A DNA stretch of 64,000 bases from Bacillus timonensis (lineage in GTDB: Bacteria; Bacillota; Bacilli; Bacillales; Bacillaceae_L): the NCBI RefSeq assembly GCF_000285535.1, contig NZ_HE610986.1, positions 275,760 to 339,759 of the forward strand. The letters run 5' to 3'. This document shows positions 26,006 through 34,387 of this stretch, in pieces. The position numbers were made by a program, and so were the translations under genes. The notes beneath the pieces are model-generated. The model made no database searches. It saw only the letters and a list, made by a program, of their open reading frames with translations, and was not told the origin of the DNA. Position 1 is the first letter of the stretch. Every line of letters starts with the position of its first letter.

Positions 26006-27100
26006 CCTTCCGATAACTTCTAAAAAGTTGTCTTTAAATGATTCTTCTTTTTCAAATTGCATTTCTTGTTGCTGTTCGATTTCGGCTCTTCTTGCTATCT
26101 CGAACTCTTTTAATCTTGTTTCGCTAAAGTCGCTATCAAGCAAGGCCTGCTCAAGGATTGGCGCTAAAACATACGCATCTTTTATCGCACAGTTAATTCC
26201 GATTGCTGCTGTTGGCGTCATTGTATGTGCGGCATCTCCTAGAATAACAAGGCCATCTTTCGCCCATGTTTCTGCTTTTGAACTGAATACTTTTAAGCAA
26301 ACAAAGTTTTTCCAGGTTTGGATATGCTCCCGAACGGTTGATTCTAATTCAGGAAAACTTGTTAATAATGGCTCTAAAAAAGGTTCAAGCGGCTGCTTGC
26401 GTAAAGAGGCAAATGTACCTTCCTCAATATTCCAGCCGATTTGAATCATCCCACCTGTTTGAGTGAACAATGCCAGTTGGTGGCCATTGACAAACACCAT
26501 TTTGGTTGAAGGCTCCCAATCAGCTGGTGCTGGAATTTTCGCCCAAAGCACATCATAACCATGTGTTTCTTCCATAGTTGAAATGCCCGCAAGTTTTCGA
26601 ACAGTTGAATATCGACCATCTGTCCCAACAACAATTGAGCTTGAGATATTGATTTCTTGTCCATTCTGTTTTGCTTTTACACCGGTATAGTGACCTTTTT
26701 CGTCTTGAACTAACCCAGTGACAGTTGTATTTAAAAGTAGCTGGTAATTCGGAAATTGAGCTGCTTCGTTTGAAACAGCTCTTAAAAAATGCGGCTGAGG
26801 AATATGGATTCCAACGTGATCTTCACCTGTTGGAGTGATTGATTTTACAATGTTTCTGCCATATAAATATTCCACTTTTTTCATTTTTAATAGTCCAAGT
26901 GCTTCTATTTTACCGAAAAGATGATGTTCTTTTAAAATGGCTTCAGTTTCTGCGTTGATGTGCTCACCTCTAAATTCACGTTCGTTTCCTGAAGTGCGTT
27001 CAACAACAAGTGTAGCTATCCCTTTTTTCGCTAAAAGATAGCCAAGTAAGGCACCCGCAGGACCTCCACCAACAATGCAAACATCTGTCTGTAGATTCAT
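26003..27100 (-). CDS. FAD-dependent aromatic monooxygenase (PHBH/UbiH type)
   Basis: 365 residues. The FAD-binding GGGPAG motif starts near residue 10, the DG motif is GTDGRYSTVR and the second FAD motif is VILGDAAHTMTP. Enzymes of this group hydroxylate or epoxidise aromatic or quinone-type substrates with NAD(P)H and oxygen; the substrate is unknown. The ATG at 27100 has AAGGTGAAA upstream, whereas the extended frame to 27157 has no site. The gene is a single unit, divergent from the lipoprotein gene at 27282. Confidence 0.85.
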   Translation of the reverse strand: MNLQTDVCIVGGGPAGALLGYLLAKKGIATLVVERTSGNEREFRGEHINAETEAILKEHHLFGKIEALGLLKMKKVEYLYGRNIVKSITPTGEDHVGIHIPQPHFLRAVSNEAAQFPNYQLLLNTTVTGLVQDEKGHYTGVKAKQNGQEINISSSIVVGTDGRYSTVRKLAGISTMEETHGYDVLWAKIPAPADWEPSTKMVFVNGHQLALFTQTGGMIQIGWNIEEGTFASLRKQPLEPFLEPLLTSFPELESTVREHIQTWKNFVCLKVFSSKAETWAKDGLVILGDAAHTMTPTAAIGINCAIKDAYVLAPILEQALLDSDFSETRLKEFEIARRAEIEQQQEMQFEKEESFKDNFLEVIGR

Positions 27101-27281
27101 GGTTTCACCTTCTATAGTAATCGTATGATGCAAATTAAGTTTTCTAATAAGAAACAAAGTTCACTAGACGATAATCAAATGATAACAAACTACGTTTTAT
27201 TCGGTCAACTGATTTTCATTTCCAATCATAATTGTACTAAAATAGAAAGTAGAATGGAGTACGTAAAGGGGAGAGAATTAA

Positions 27282-28106
27282 ATGAAACGATTTATTTCGT
27301 TGGTTTTTTTCTGTTTTGGCTTGATGTTAGCAGGATGCGGGAACCAACAAACAGTACCAACACAACAAAATGACGGGGACGAAAATACACCAACACAACA
27401 AACAGAAACAGATGAAAATGAAGAGGAAACTACATCGAATGTGGATGATAATGATGCACCTCAACAAGCTGAAGAAGAAGAAAATGAAGACCCTTTTGAA
27501 ATAGATTCTGCCACCTATGAGATTGGCAAACTTACAATTCATTATCCTCAGCTTACAAAAATGAAGAATAAAGAAATGGAGCAGAAAAGTAATCATCTTA
27601 TGAAAGAGGAAGCCATTCAGTTTCTGAACGAATATCAAGATAGCGAGGCTCCACTCATAGCGGATTATGAAGTCATACTTCCTGATTCTGATATCTTAAG
27701 TGTTCTTTATACTGGTGATTATAATGGTGGGGCGTATCCAACAAACCTTTTTTTCACTACCAATATCGACTGGAAAAAAGGAGAGAAAATCATATTTTCA
27801 GATTTATTTGCAATAGACGAAACCTTCCTTGAAATACTTAAAAATGCGAAGTATGTTGATTGGGAGAATCCACCAGAGCCAAATAAGGAAAAACAGGATG
27901 CTATCATTGAATACTTGAACACTCTTGATACCCAGAATCTTATTGAAGCGTTTAAAAAAGCAGATCATCCAACCACTAGTGAAAATCTATTTGGAATTTT
28001 TTCATACTATGTAAAGGATAAAGTCCTTATCAGCATTCAGGTCCCACATGCACTTGGAGACCATGCGGAATTTGAACTGAATATGGGAGATTTAGTAAGG
28101 AAATAG
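27282..28106 (+). CDS. Lipoprotein with RsiV/PdaC-like (DUF4163/DUF3298) domain
   Basis: 274 residues. The signal peptide ends in the lipobox LAGC (Cys about residue 19). A Gln/Glu/Asn-rich linker (20-70) follows, then an alpha/beta domain with GDYNGGAYPTNLFFTTNIDWKKG and IIFSDLF, the pattern of RsiV and of the N-terminal part of PdaC. The RsiV-type domain binds lysozyme or peptidoglycan; a cell-wall sensing or binding role is possible here, but no sigma factor is adjacent. ATG with AGGGGAGA upstream, and a strong terminator downstream. Confidence 0.78.
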   Translation: MKRFISLVFFCFGLMLAGCGNQQTVPTQQNDGDENTPTQQTETDENEEETTSNVDDNDAPQQAEEEENEDPFEIDSATYEIGKLTIHYPQLTKMKNKEMEQKSNHLMKEEAIQFLNEYQDSEAPLIADYEVILPDSDILSVLYTGDYNGGAYPTNLFFTTNIDWKKGEKIIFSDLFAIDETFLEILKNAKYVDWENPPEPNKEKQDAIIEYLNTLDTQNLIEAFKKADHPTTSENLFGIFSYYVKDKVLISIQVPHALGDHAEFELNMGDLVRK

Positions 28107-28206
28107 GTAATCTTTAACCCATTACTTCTAGAATAACTTGTTTACTTATGAGGTGCAAAACGGTAAATCGCAAATCACAAAAACTTCACAAAATATTTCA
28201 CTGTTA

Positions 28207-28255
28207 AAAAGGCTTAGAGATTCAAATATCTCTAAGCCTTATTTGAATCTTTTTC
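28207..28255 (+). terminator. Terminator after the RsiV/PdaC-like lipoprotein gene
   Basis: AAGGCTTAGAGAT pairs with ATCTCTAAGCCTT (13-bp stem), followed by ATTTGAATCTTTTT. Confidence 0.88.
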
Positions 28256-28304
28256 ACGAAAACCACCCGTAAGCGTAAGAATTCATTAGATGCTAAGTGG
28301 GTGT

Positions 28305-28500
28305 GATAAATAAGTGGAGAAATTACCGTTATTTAGAAAAAAGCTCTTAAAATAGCTTTAATAGACGGAGAGATTCCGACTATTGTCTAAAAAAACGGGT
28401 AAATTGCTACTTTTTCTTAGCTTAATGGGAATATCTCCGTTTATATCGCCCGACCAGAGCTCTATTTTGCAGCTTAACAGGAAATTGTCCACTTATTTTG
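28305..28500. repeat. Foldback (long imperfect palindrome) element, about 196 bp
   Basis: Outer arms AATAAGTGGAGAAATT (28309-28324) and AAATTGTCCACTTATT (28483-28498) are inverted copies. Inner arms ACGGAGAGATTCC and GGGAATATCTCCGT pair too, with AGCTCTTAAAATAGCTT and AGCTCTATTTTGCAGCTT between. The whole segment can fold on itself and carries no gene. It resembles the mobile hairpin repeats (MITE-like) seen in many copies in some Bacillus genomes. Confidence 0.6.
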
Positions 28501-28522
28501 AATATCATTCGAAAGTAATGCA

Positions 28523-28553
28523 CTCCTGCTTCAAGAAGCAGGGGGTTCTTTTG
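28523..28553 (+). terminator. Hairpin terminator downstream of the foldback element
   Basis: CTCCTGCTTC pairs with GAAGCAGGGG over an AA loop, followed by GGTTCTTTT. It lies just 3-prime of the convergent rlmA-type gene. Confidence 0.55.
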
Positions 28554-28559
28554 ATAAAG

Positions 28560-29426
28560 TTAACAATTGTTCAACCCAATTAATATATCTAAGTCAACCG
28601 TAATCTGGGCGTATTCCTTCTTTAAAAAAGGCGTTATTTTTTCTTTTTTCGACCATGTCATTGGTGTCATTTGAACCAACCATTCGAGAGCAGACTTATC
28701 AAGGGTCTTGTTGTACGTTAACCTCATCCTCTCAACAGATTGAAAATTCTCGTGAAATCTTTTAGTTGTATCCTCATTAGAATAAGAACGGTTTTCAAAA
28801 ATCTGTTCTCTTAGCTCCTTTAGGTAACCACTTTGAGGAACAATTTTAATGACAATTCCATTTATCTTCAAGAGTCTATGAAATTCAGTATAATTCGATG
28901 GAGACAACATATTGAGTATGACATCAAATGATGCCTCCTTGAATGGTGTTTTTGCAAGGTCTGCCACCGCCCAAATCTTATCGTTGTAACTTTTGGCAGC
29001 AGATTGAATTCCTTCCTTCGAAATATCAATACCTACACCGACGACATCTTTATTCACACTCCTACAAATACTCGATAAGTGCGAACCTTCCCCACATCCC
29101 GTGTCAAGGATTGATAGTGTATGTCCTAATTGTGCATCATTGATTATCTCTGCAATTTTACGGCTTAAGGGCTCGAAAAAACCACCTTCAACAATAAGTT
29201 TTCGTCTTGCTTCAAAAAGTTCCTTGTTATATTTCGTGTTAACTGGACGAGTCATAAAATTCAAGTAGCCTTGTTTTGTAAAGTCAAACGTATGATGTTT
29301 GGAGCAGATTATGCTTTTAGACTCCCTAACCTTCATAGGCAAATGACAAATAGGACAGGCGAACATTGACTCAAATTTACTCACATAATTTGCACTTTGC
29401 ATTAATCTTTTATTCTGTTGTAACAA
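28560..29426 (-). CDS. 23S rRNA guanine-N1 methyltransferase, RlmA family
   Basis: SAM-dependent methyltransferase of about 288 residues. The RlmA zinc site CPICHLPM...CSKHH sits near the N-terminus, and the SAM motif is LDTGCGEGSHL. In Gram-positive bacteria the RlmA(II)/TlrB type methylates G748 of 23S rRNA in the peptide tunnel beside the macrolide site; E. coli RlmA modifies G745. TTG at 29426 has GAGGTG 6 bases upstream and is preferred over ATG at 29444, which lacks a site. The leader carries a 9-codon ORF and a terminator hairpin, so expression is probably attenuated until an antibiotic stalls ribosomes. Confidence 0.85.
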   Translation of the reverse strand: MLQQNKRLMQSANYVSKFESMFACPICHLPMKVRESKSIICSKHHTFDFTKQGYLNFMTRPVNTKYNKELFEARRKLIVEGGFFEPLSRKIAEIINDAQLGHTLSILDTGCGEGSHLSSICRSVNKDVVGVGIDISKEGIQSAAKSYNDKIWAVADLAKTPFKEASFDVILNMLSPSNYTEFHRLLKINGIVIKIVPQSGYLKELREQIFENRSYSNEDTTKRFHENFQSVERMRLTYNKTLDKSALEWLVQMTPMTWSKKEKITPFLKKEYAQITVDLDILIGLNNC

Positions 29427-29455
29427 AAAAGCCACCTCATTCATTCGTTTTTTAA

Positions 29456-29529
29456 AATGAAAAAGGCATAGACAAATAAACCCTCACCATTCTTTTCAAA
29501 AAAAGTGGGGCCAACAAATCGTCTATACC
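29456..29529 (-). terminator. Attenuator hairpin in the leader of the rlmA-type gene
   Basis: On the minus strand GGTATAGAC pairs with GTCTATGCC (9 bp, one G-U). Inside, CCCCACT pairs with GGTGAGG, and the tail is TTTTTCATTTT. It lies between the leader ORF stop (5 bases away) and the methyltransferase start, so by default it would end transcription. A ribosome stalled at the end of the leader ORF would cover its 5-prime arm. Confidence 0.75.
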
Positions 29530-29534
29530 CATTT

Positions 29535-29564
29535 CTATCTATAACGAATGAATTGAATAATCAT
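29535..29564 (-). CDS. Nine-codon leader peptide MIIQFIRYR
   Basis: ATG ATT ATT CAA TTC ATT CGT TAT AGA TAG, with the strong site AAAGGAG 9 bases upstream. It ends in Arg-Tyr-Arg, the Arg/Lys-x-Arg/Lys (+x+) motif at which macrolides arrest ribosomes in ErmDL-type leaders. The stop is 5 bases before the terminator hairpin of the rlmA-type gene. The function as a drug-sensing leader is inferred from layout and motif. Confidence 0.65.
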   Translation of the reverse strand: MIIQFIRYR

Positions 29565-29740
29565 GAAAAATGACTCCTTTGATTTCGTTTGGGACTCTCA
29601 CCCAATTTTATGGTAACAGGGCTATATCCACAAATCAATCTACATTTCTATCCAAACCTTTTTATTACATCCCATCCTTCCCGATAAAGTCCTTATAAGA
29701 CGAAAGCAGCATACTAATGGCTTCTTTTTCCTATTTTCCA

Positions 29741-29788
29741 AAAAAAGAAACCATTCGCATTGGTTACCACTTACGAATGGTTTCTTGA
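29741..29788 (-). terminator. Terminator after the MFS drug-efflux gene
   Basis: On the minus strand AAGAAACCATTCG pairs with CGAATGGTTTCTT, followed by seven T. It lies 8 bases past the stop of the transporter gene. Confidence 0.9.
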
Positions 29789-29795
29789 AATTTAA

Positions 29796-31250
29796 CTATC
29801 CCTGGACAGGTTCTGTTGCTTTTACTGTTGCTGCAGATGTTTCCTTGACACATGTTCTCTTTTTTACAAATAAAGCTAAAATGAATGTAATAACTGAAAT
29901 TCCAGTAACAAAGGAGAATGCATATTTTACACCTGCGGCTAAAATTTCTGGATCTGATGCATCAGGGACGTCAGCCATATAACTTCCTTGACCAGCTGTA
30001 AATAACGTAATCGCTATCGCTGTACCTGCTGCCCCAGCTACTTGATTCAATGTATTCATAGCAGCTGAACCATCACCATATAATTCACGTGGCAACTGGT
30101 TTAGTGCGTTTGTTTGTGAGGGCATCATTACCATCGTTATCCCAAAGAAGAAAATCATAAATGCAACAATTATTTGCCAACCCGGAGTTGATTCTGAGAT
30201 AACGAATGCAAACATGAAATTTGCAATCAAAATAATGATAGAACCGATAATGACAAAAACACGTGGTCCAAATTTATCAAATAGAGTACCAACAATTGGT
30301 GACATAATAACATTGACAGCATTACCAGGAAGTAATAGTAAACCAGCCACCGCTGCACTATATAATAAAGCATCCTTTAGATACATTGGTAAAAGAATAC
30401 CAGCTGATAAAATCATTAAAATACCGAGGAACATTGTAGCTGTTCCTAAAGTAAACATTGGGTACTTAAATACTTGTAAATTAACCATCGGCTGATCCAT
30501 TTTCATTTGGCGAACGCCAAATAATAGGAGTGCAATTACCCCAACAACTAAAGGTGCCAAAACTTTAGGGGATGAGATTGCTGCTTCGGCCATCGTTGCA
30601 AGTGCGTAAATTACTCCGCCAAAACCGATTGATGATAAAGCAACCGATGAATAATCAATTTTGGGCCTTGTAATTTCTGACACATTTTGAATTTTGACGA
30701 CAGCTACAAGTGTCAATAATACATATAAGAGAGTGCTAATCCAGAAAATATATGGCCAACCTAACGTACTAATAATGACCCCTGAAAGTGTTGGACCTAA
30801 TGCAGGTCCTAATGTAATAACAAGTCCCATAATCCCCATTACCACTCCACGTTTATGAACAGGGAAAATAATTAAAAGAACACTCGTCATAACTGGTATT
30901 AACACTCCGGTTCCTATTGCTTGCACGATACGGCCTACTAAGAGTGTTGCAAAATTAGGAGATAAAGCAGCCAATACCGCTCCTAATAGTGATATGACAA
31001 GTCCCCCAATAACTAGTTGTCTCGTAGTGAACCACTTCATCAATAGTGCAGAAATTGGTACCAATATCGCCAATACTAATAAATATCCTGTTGTCAGCCA
31101 TTGGGCAATAGCTGGTTTTATTGAAAATTCACTCATAATATTTGTTAAAGCCATGTTTAATGCTGTTTCCCCAAATAATCCTATAAAGGTACCAAACATT
31201 AAAATAAAGGCCATTGTTTTAGGATTTTTGACCTGTAATTGTGTATTCAT
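29796..31250 (-). CDS. MFS multidrug transporter, DHA2 (EmrB/QacA/LmrB) type
   Basis: 484 residues with about 14 transmembrane segments. Motif A-like region LLMKWFTTRQLVIGG, the DHA2 motif GTGVLIPVMTSVLL and motif C-like GLVITLGPALGPTLSG identify a proton-coupled drug exporter. The ATG has AAAGGAG upstream. A TetR-family regulator gene lies 183 bases upstream on the same strand, with an operator-like sequence at its promoter. This is the same organisation as lmrA-lmrB of B. subtilis. The drug range is unknown. Confidence 0.9.
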   Translation of the reverse strand: MNTQLQVKNPKTMAFILMFGTFIGLFGETALNMALTNIMSEFSIKPAIAQWLTTGYLLVLAILVPISALLMKWFTTRQLVIGGLVISLLGAVLAALSPNFATLLVGRIVQAIGTGVLIPVMTSVLLIIFPVHKRGVVMGIMGLVITLGPALGPTLSGVIISTLGWPYIFWISTLLYVLLTLVAVVKIQNVSEITRPKIDYSSVALSSIGFGGVIYALATMAEAAISSPKVLAPLVVGVIALLLFGVRQMKMDQPMVNLQVFKYPMFTLGTATMFLGILMILSAGILLPMYLKDALLYSAAVAGLLLLPGNAVNVIMSPIVGTLFDKFGPRVFVIIGSIIILIANFMFAFVISESTPGWQIIVAFMIFFFGITMVMMPSQTNALNQLPRELYGDGSAAMNTLNQVAGAAGTAIAITLFTAGQGSYMADVPDASDPEILAAGVKYAFSFVTGISVITFILALFVKKRTCVKETSAATVKATEPVQG

Positions 31251-31433
31251 AAAAATCTCCTTTTTCTTTGATTTGACCAGTTTTTTGTCTAATTTTTTTC
31301 GTTTCCCCTATTTTTTGCAAAATAAAGGCCAATCCCATTTTTACTAGAGCTGCGCTCATGAAAATTGGAATTAGCCGTTTTTCAAAAACCATATTATTCA
31401 CTTTTCGGGGTGGTTAGTTGCTATCTGCAAAAT

Positions 31434-32000
31434 TCACTTCGTATAGTCCTTCAAAATGTTCGGGATAACCTGTGAAATTATCTTTAGCGGATGGCTAGAT
31501 TTTTGTGTTAAACAAAGCATCATTCCACCCTCTACAGTCGCTACCATCGTGAGTGCAAGCGAATTAGCTACCTCTGTCGAAAACCCATCTGCTACTAACT
31601 TCTTCGAATAAATTTGTTGCATTTTTGAATATAAGAGGGAACACGCATTTCGGACTGGTTCACTAAGTGAAGCCATTTCGCTGACAATGCTGCTAAACGT
31701 GTATCCAGTTATGGTTCCTTCCGTTTCAAAGTTAAGAATTAATTTATCAATCATCGCTTCTATGGCTTCGTTTGTAGTTGAAAACTGATTAAAAATGTCT
31801 TCAATATCTTGTGTAATCACTTCATTCAAAGAATCCAGACAAGCAATGAGTAATTCTTCTTTTCCATCTGGAAAGTGATGATAAAGCGAACCTTTTGAAA
31901 TATTGCATGCTTTTAAAATTTCACTTAGGCCTACACCTATATACCCTTTTTCCTGGAAAAGCTTTGTAGCTACTTCGATGATTAGCGATTTTGTATCCAT
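31434..32000 (-). CDS. TetR-family repressor, LmrA/YxaF type
   Basis: 188 residues. N-terminal HTH: LSEILKACNISKGSLYHHFP, the TetR signature. The C-terminal ligand-binding half ends in TMVATVEGGMMLCL..., typical of LmrA/YxaF relatives. The ATG at 32000 follows GGAGGTG at 10 bases; the upstream frame to 32027 has no better site. It likely represses itself and the downstream MFS exporter, with a drug or metabolite relieving repression. The 183-base gap to the exporter holds a 60-codon frame that I judge non-coding. Confidence 0.88.
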   Translation of the reverse strand: MDTKSLIIEVATKLFQEKGYIGVGLSEILKACNISKGSLYHHFPDGKEELLIACLDSLNEVITQDIEDIFNQFSTTNEAIEAMIDKLILNFETEGTITGYTFSSIVSEMASLSEPVRNACSLLYSKMQQIYSKKLVADGFSTEVANSLALTMVATVEGGMMLCLTQKSSHPLKIISQVIPNILKDYTK

Positions 32001-32021
32001 TCCCGTCGTGCACCTCCACCA

Positions 32022-32071
32022 TACCAACCGGTCTGTTTGTAACTATACCAAAAAATTTTTCTTATAGTCAA
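32022..32071 (-). promoter_or_regulatory. Promoter and candidate operator for the TetR/MFS operon
   Basis: -35 TTGACT (32066-32071), an 18-base spacer and -10 TATAGT (32042-32047) on the minus strand. Downstream, ATACCAACCGGTCTGT (32021-32036) is a partial dyad centred on ACCGGT, at the place expected for an autorepressor. The dyad is imperfect, so the operator call is tentative. Confidence 0.6.
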
Positions 32072-32174
32072 GGGTTTATTCATCACTATTATAGTGTTAA
32101 CTAAATCTTAGAATACAATAACAGCTTTTTGAGTTTAGATAAGTTATAACAATTCCTTTTTTAATTAAACAGGT

Positions 32175-32217
32175 TAAAAAAATGACAAAGAGCAATGCGA
32201 TAAGTCACATTGCTCTT
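32175..32217 (-). terminator. Terminator after the GNAT gene at 32257
   Basis: On the minus strand AAGAGCAATG pairs with CATTGCTCTT over a 10-base loop, followed by TGTCATTTTTTT. Confidence 0.8.
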
Positions 32218-32256
32218 GTTGATTGGCACCTGGTTTACAATTTTTTTTTAAATCCT

Positions 32257-32664
32257 CTAACTTAACTTAGCAAAAGCTACTAAAGAACCTTTATCACATG
32301 ATTCGAAGCCATTCTTTTCATAAAAATGTCTTACATCAGGGGCTTCTTCTGTTAGTAATACCTTTTGACGAACATTTTTATATTTCTGAAGAACTTTTTG
32401 CATTAGTTGAGTAGCAATTCCTTGGTTTTGATAAGCTTGTAACACAAGAATATCTTGAATATAAATAATTGTTAATCCATCACCTACAACACGAATTAAC
32501 CCAACCAATTCTTCGCCATTCCATGCTGATACAATTTCTAATGACTGTTCAACTGCCTGTTGCAGAACATCTAAATCCTGTGTATAAGCATACCATTCTA
32601 CATCATTATATAGTTTTTCTAATTGTTCTCTTTCTATCATTTTTCTATTATTAAAAGTTATCAT
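32257..32664 (-). CDS. Small GNAT acetyltransferase
   Basis: 135-residue single-domain GNAT protein. The acetyl-CoA-binding region is YQNQGIATQLMQKVL, preceded by VGLIRVVGDGLTIIYIQDILV and followed by the C-terminal VRHFYEKNGFESCD motif. Such short GNATs acetylate small amines or protein side chains; the substrate is unknown. The ATG lies 10 bases after GAGGAGG. It is a single gene with its own terminator. Confidence 0.85.
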   Translation of the reverse strand: MITFNNRKMIEREQLEKLYNDVEWYAYTQDLDVLQQAVEQSLEIVSAWNGEELVGLIRVVGDGLTIIYIQDILVLQAYQNQGIATQLMQKVLQKYKNVRQKVLLTEEAPDVRHFYEKNGFESCDKGSLVAFAKLS

Positions 32665-32785
32665 TATTCTTTTTCCTCCTCAAAATTTATTATTTTGAAG
32701 AGCTGATCCATAATTTATCCAATGTTTTTATACCTCCTTTCAATTCTTAATTAAGCTATTTACTTGTTTACATTTATCTGAAGGA

Positions 32786-33331
32786 CTACCTGTTTTGTGC
32801 TTGCATCAGTTCATATATCTTACGAGCAGTATTGACATTTCTTACGGTAACTTGCTTATATAACTTTGTTCCAATGATCTTTGACATTCCGCTTTTGGTG
32901 ACATTTTTCTTGTCAACGGACCATAGAATCGCACCCGGGACATATTTCACCGTGTCAATATTGGGTTTGATGACCAATTGCTCTAGTACAGATTCATCAT
33001 CCATTTCATCCCATAAAAACATGACATCACTTTTCATATTGTTGTCATTTTTCCATGATTCAGGAATTGCGTCAATGATTCCTCTGACATCATCGATACT
33101 ACGAACTACCACTTTTATTTGTAATTCAAACTCATTATGTATTGCTTCTTCCAAAATACGTGAGAGTTCCGTTTTGGATTGGCCATTGGATGTAAAAATA
33201 ATATTACCTGTATTGATGTATGTTACCACATCATTCATACCTACTTGTTCAAACATTTGTTTAAGCAACTTCATATCAATTTTATTTTTCCCACCAACAT
33301 TAATCCCGCGAAGAAGTGCAATATAAATCAT
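32786..33331 (-). CDS. DUF1697 protein
   Basis: 181 residues beginning IYIALLRGINVGGKNKIDMK, the recognisable DUF1697 signature, with the TYINTGNIIF strand following. The family is widespread and its function is unknown. The ATG overlaps the stop of the upstream VOC gene by 4 bases (ATGA), and the site AAAGGAGG lies inside that gene's end, so the two are translationally coupled. Confidence 0.85.
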   Translation of the reverse strand: MIYIALLRGINVGGKNKIDMKLLKQMFEQVGMNDVVTYINTGNIIFTSNGQSKTELSRILEEAIHNEFELQIKVVVRSIDDVRGIIDAIPESWKNDNNMKSDVMFLWDEMDDESVLEQLVIKPNIDTVKYVPGAILWSVDKKNVTKSGMSKIIGTKLYKQVTVRNVNTARKIYELMQAQNR

Positions 33332-34017
33332 AACCTTCCACCTCCTTTATAGATTTCTACTTGATTATCAGAGCGAACCGTAATTCTACTGCTATCGTCT
33401 GTGAGGATTTCAACAGGATAGACTTCAGATATTTTATTAGAGAAAATCCATCTTCTCCCAGGTTGATTAAGGATAATAAAGATTCCTTTTGATTTCTCCC
33501 CCATGAAATTGAGTGACGTTTGGCTTAATGGGCCATTATCCCGTTCATATATACCAATCTCCATTAACTTATTTCCTGCTTTAACAGCATCATCTACAGT
33601 AAGACCTATTTCGCTTATATTTAAAACATTTTCTATCGAAAATGTTTTCGTTTCTGTTTTTGAGGTGTTTCTTGAAATAAATTCTACAATATTTCCAGCT
33701 GGATCATAGAAATATAGGGCATTTGCTTCAAAGAAGGAAAAATAGACCTCATCTTCTCCATCCTCGACATTTAATTTCACTTTCTCTTTAACCCATGACT
33801 TCGCTTCATTGAATTGGTTAGACGGAATATTAAAGGCAAAGTGATAATAGGGATGACCTTTTACTTTCTCCGATGTGAATTCCAACTGGCTTGAACCCAC
33901 TGCAATTCGAAAGCAATCTTTATCTTCTTTTATCAAAGGAAAACCAAAGAGGTCCACATAGAACTTCTTCATTTCATTGATTCTATCTGTTTGTAAGATT
34001 AGTAATTTTATAACCAT
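33328..34017 (-). CDS. VOC (glyoxalase/bleomycin-resistance) superfamily protein, two-module
   Basis: 229 residues. The first VOC module (about 1-112) shows INEMKKFYVDLFGFPLI and ends in LYFYDPAGNIVEFISR, a metal-site-type strand. A second, more diverged module follows (120-229). Members act as glyoxalases, dioxygenases or antibiotic-binding proteins; no specific role can be claimed. ATG at 34017 with AAGGAGAG upstream; the frame to 34092 has no site. Coupled to the DUF1697 gene. Confidence 0.8.
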   Translation of the reverse strand: MVIKLLILQTDRINEMKKFYVDLFGFPLIKEDKDCFRIAVGSSQLEFTSEKVKGHPYYHFAFNIPSNQFNEAKSWVKEKVKLNVEDGEDEVYFSFFEANALYFYDPAGNIVEFISRNTSKTETKTFSIENVLNISEIGLTVDDAVKAGNKLMEIGIYERDNGPLSQTSLNFMGEKSKGIFIILNQPGRRWIFSNKISEVYPVEILTDDSSRITVRSDNQVEIYKGGGRL

Positions 34018-34105
34018 TATCAAGGCTCTCCTTACTAAATCATTTATAAATACATTCAACATAAAAAGTGTTAATCCTCTATCGATTAACACTTTTTCAA
34101 ACTGA

Positions 34106-34285
34106 TTACGTTTTTAAAATAAGTAAGACAATAAGGAAAATGATGAGCCCAATCATAAAAATCGTACCAAGGCTTGCACTGTAAACAATATACACATTCA
34201 CATGAAGAATCACATGGACAATGAGGATAACAAGTATCAACATAAGCAATAAGATTGCTACATGAATATTCTTATTCCTATTCAA
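34106..34285 (-). CDS. 59-residue two-helix membrane protein
   Basis: TTG start with AAGGTG 8 bases upstream; the product begins (M)NRNKNIHVAILLLMLILVI and ends FLIVLLILKT. It has two long hydrophobic helices (about 8-28 and 38-58) joined by a short NVYIVYSASLG loop. The stop at 34106 leaves an 88-base gap to the VOC gene start. No family is recognised; codon use and the ribosome binding site support a real gene. Confidence 0.6.
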   Translation of the reverse strand: MNRNKNIHVAILLLMLILVILIVHVILHVNVYIVYSASLGTIFMIGLIIFLIVLLILKT

Positions 34286-34387
34286 AAAATCAGCACCTTA
34301 ACGAAATAAAGTAGGAAGGCTTGTATTATAACGTTTATTCTGTAGTCGATACCAATATTCCTAATTCACATTAATCAAAGTCCATGT

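Noticed and set aside
25911-26444. 177-codon plus-strand frame opposite the FAD monooxygenase
   Set aside because: It overlaps the conserved C-terminal FAD motif on the other strand and lacks a start signal; a shadow frame.
31219-31401. 60-codon minus-strand frame between tetR and the MFS gene
   Set aside because: No ribosome binding site at its start, low-complexity Lys/Ile composition at its end, and it runs through the MFS ribosome binding site. More likely an untranslated spacer.
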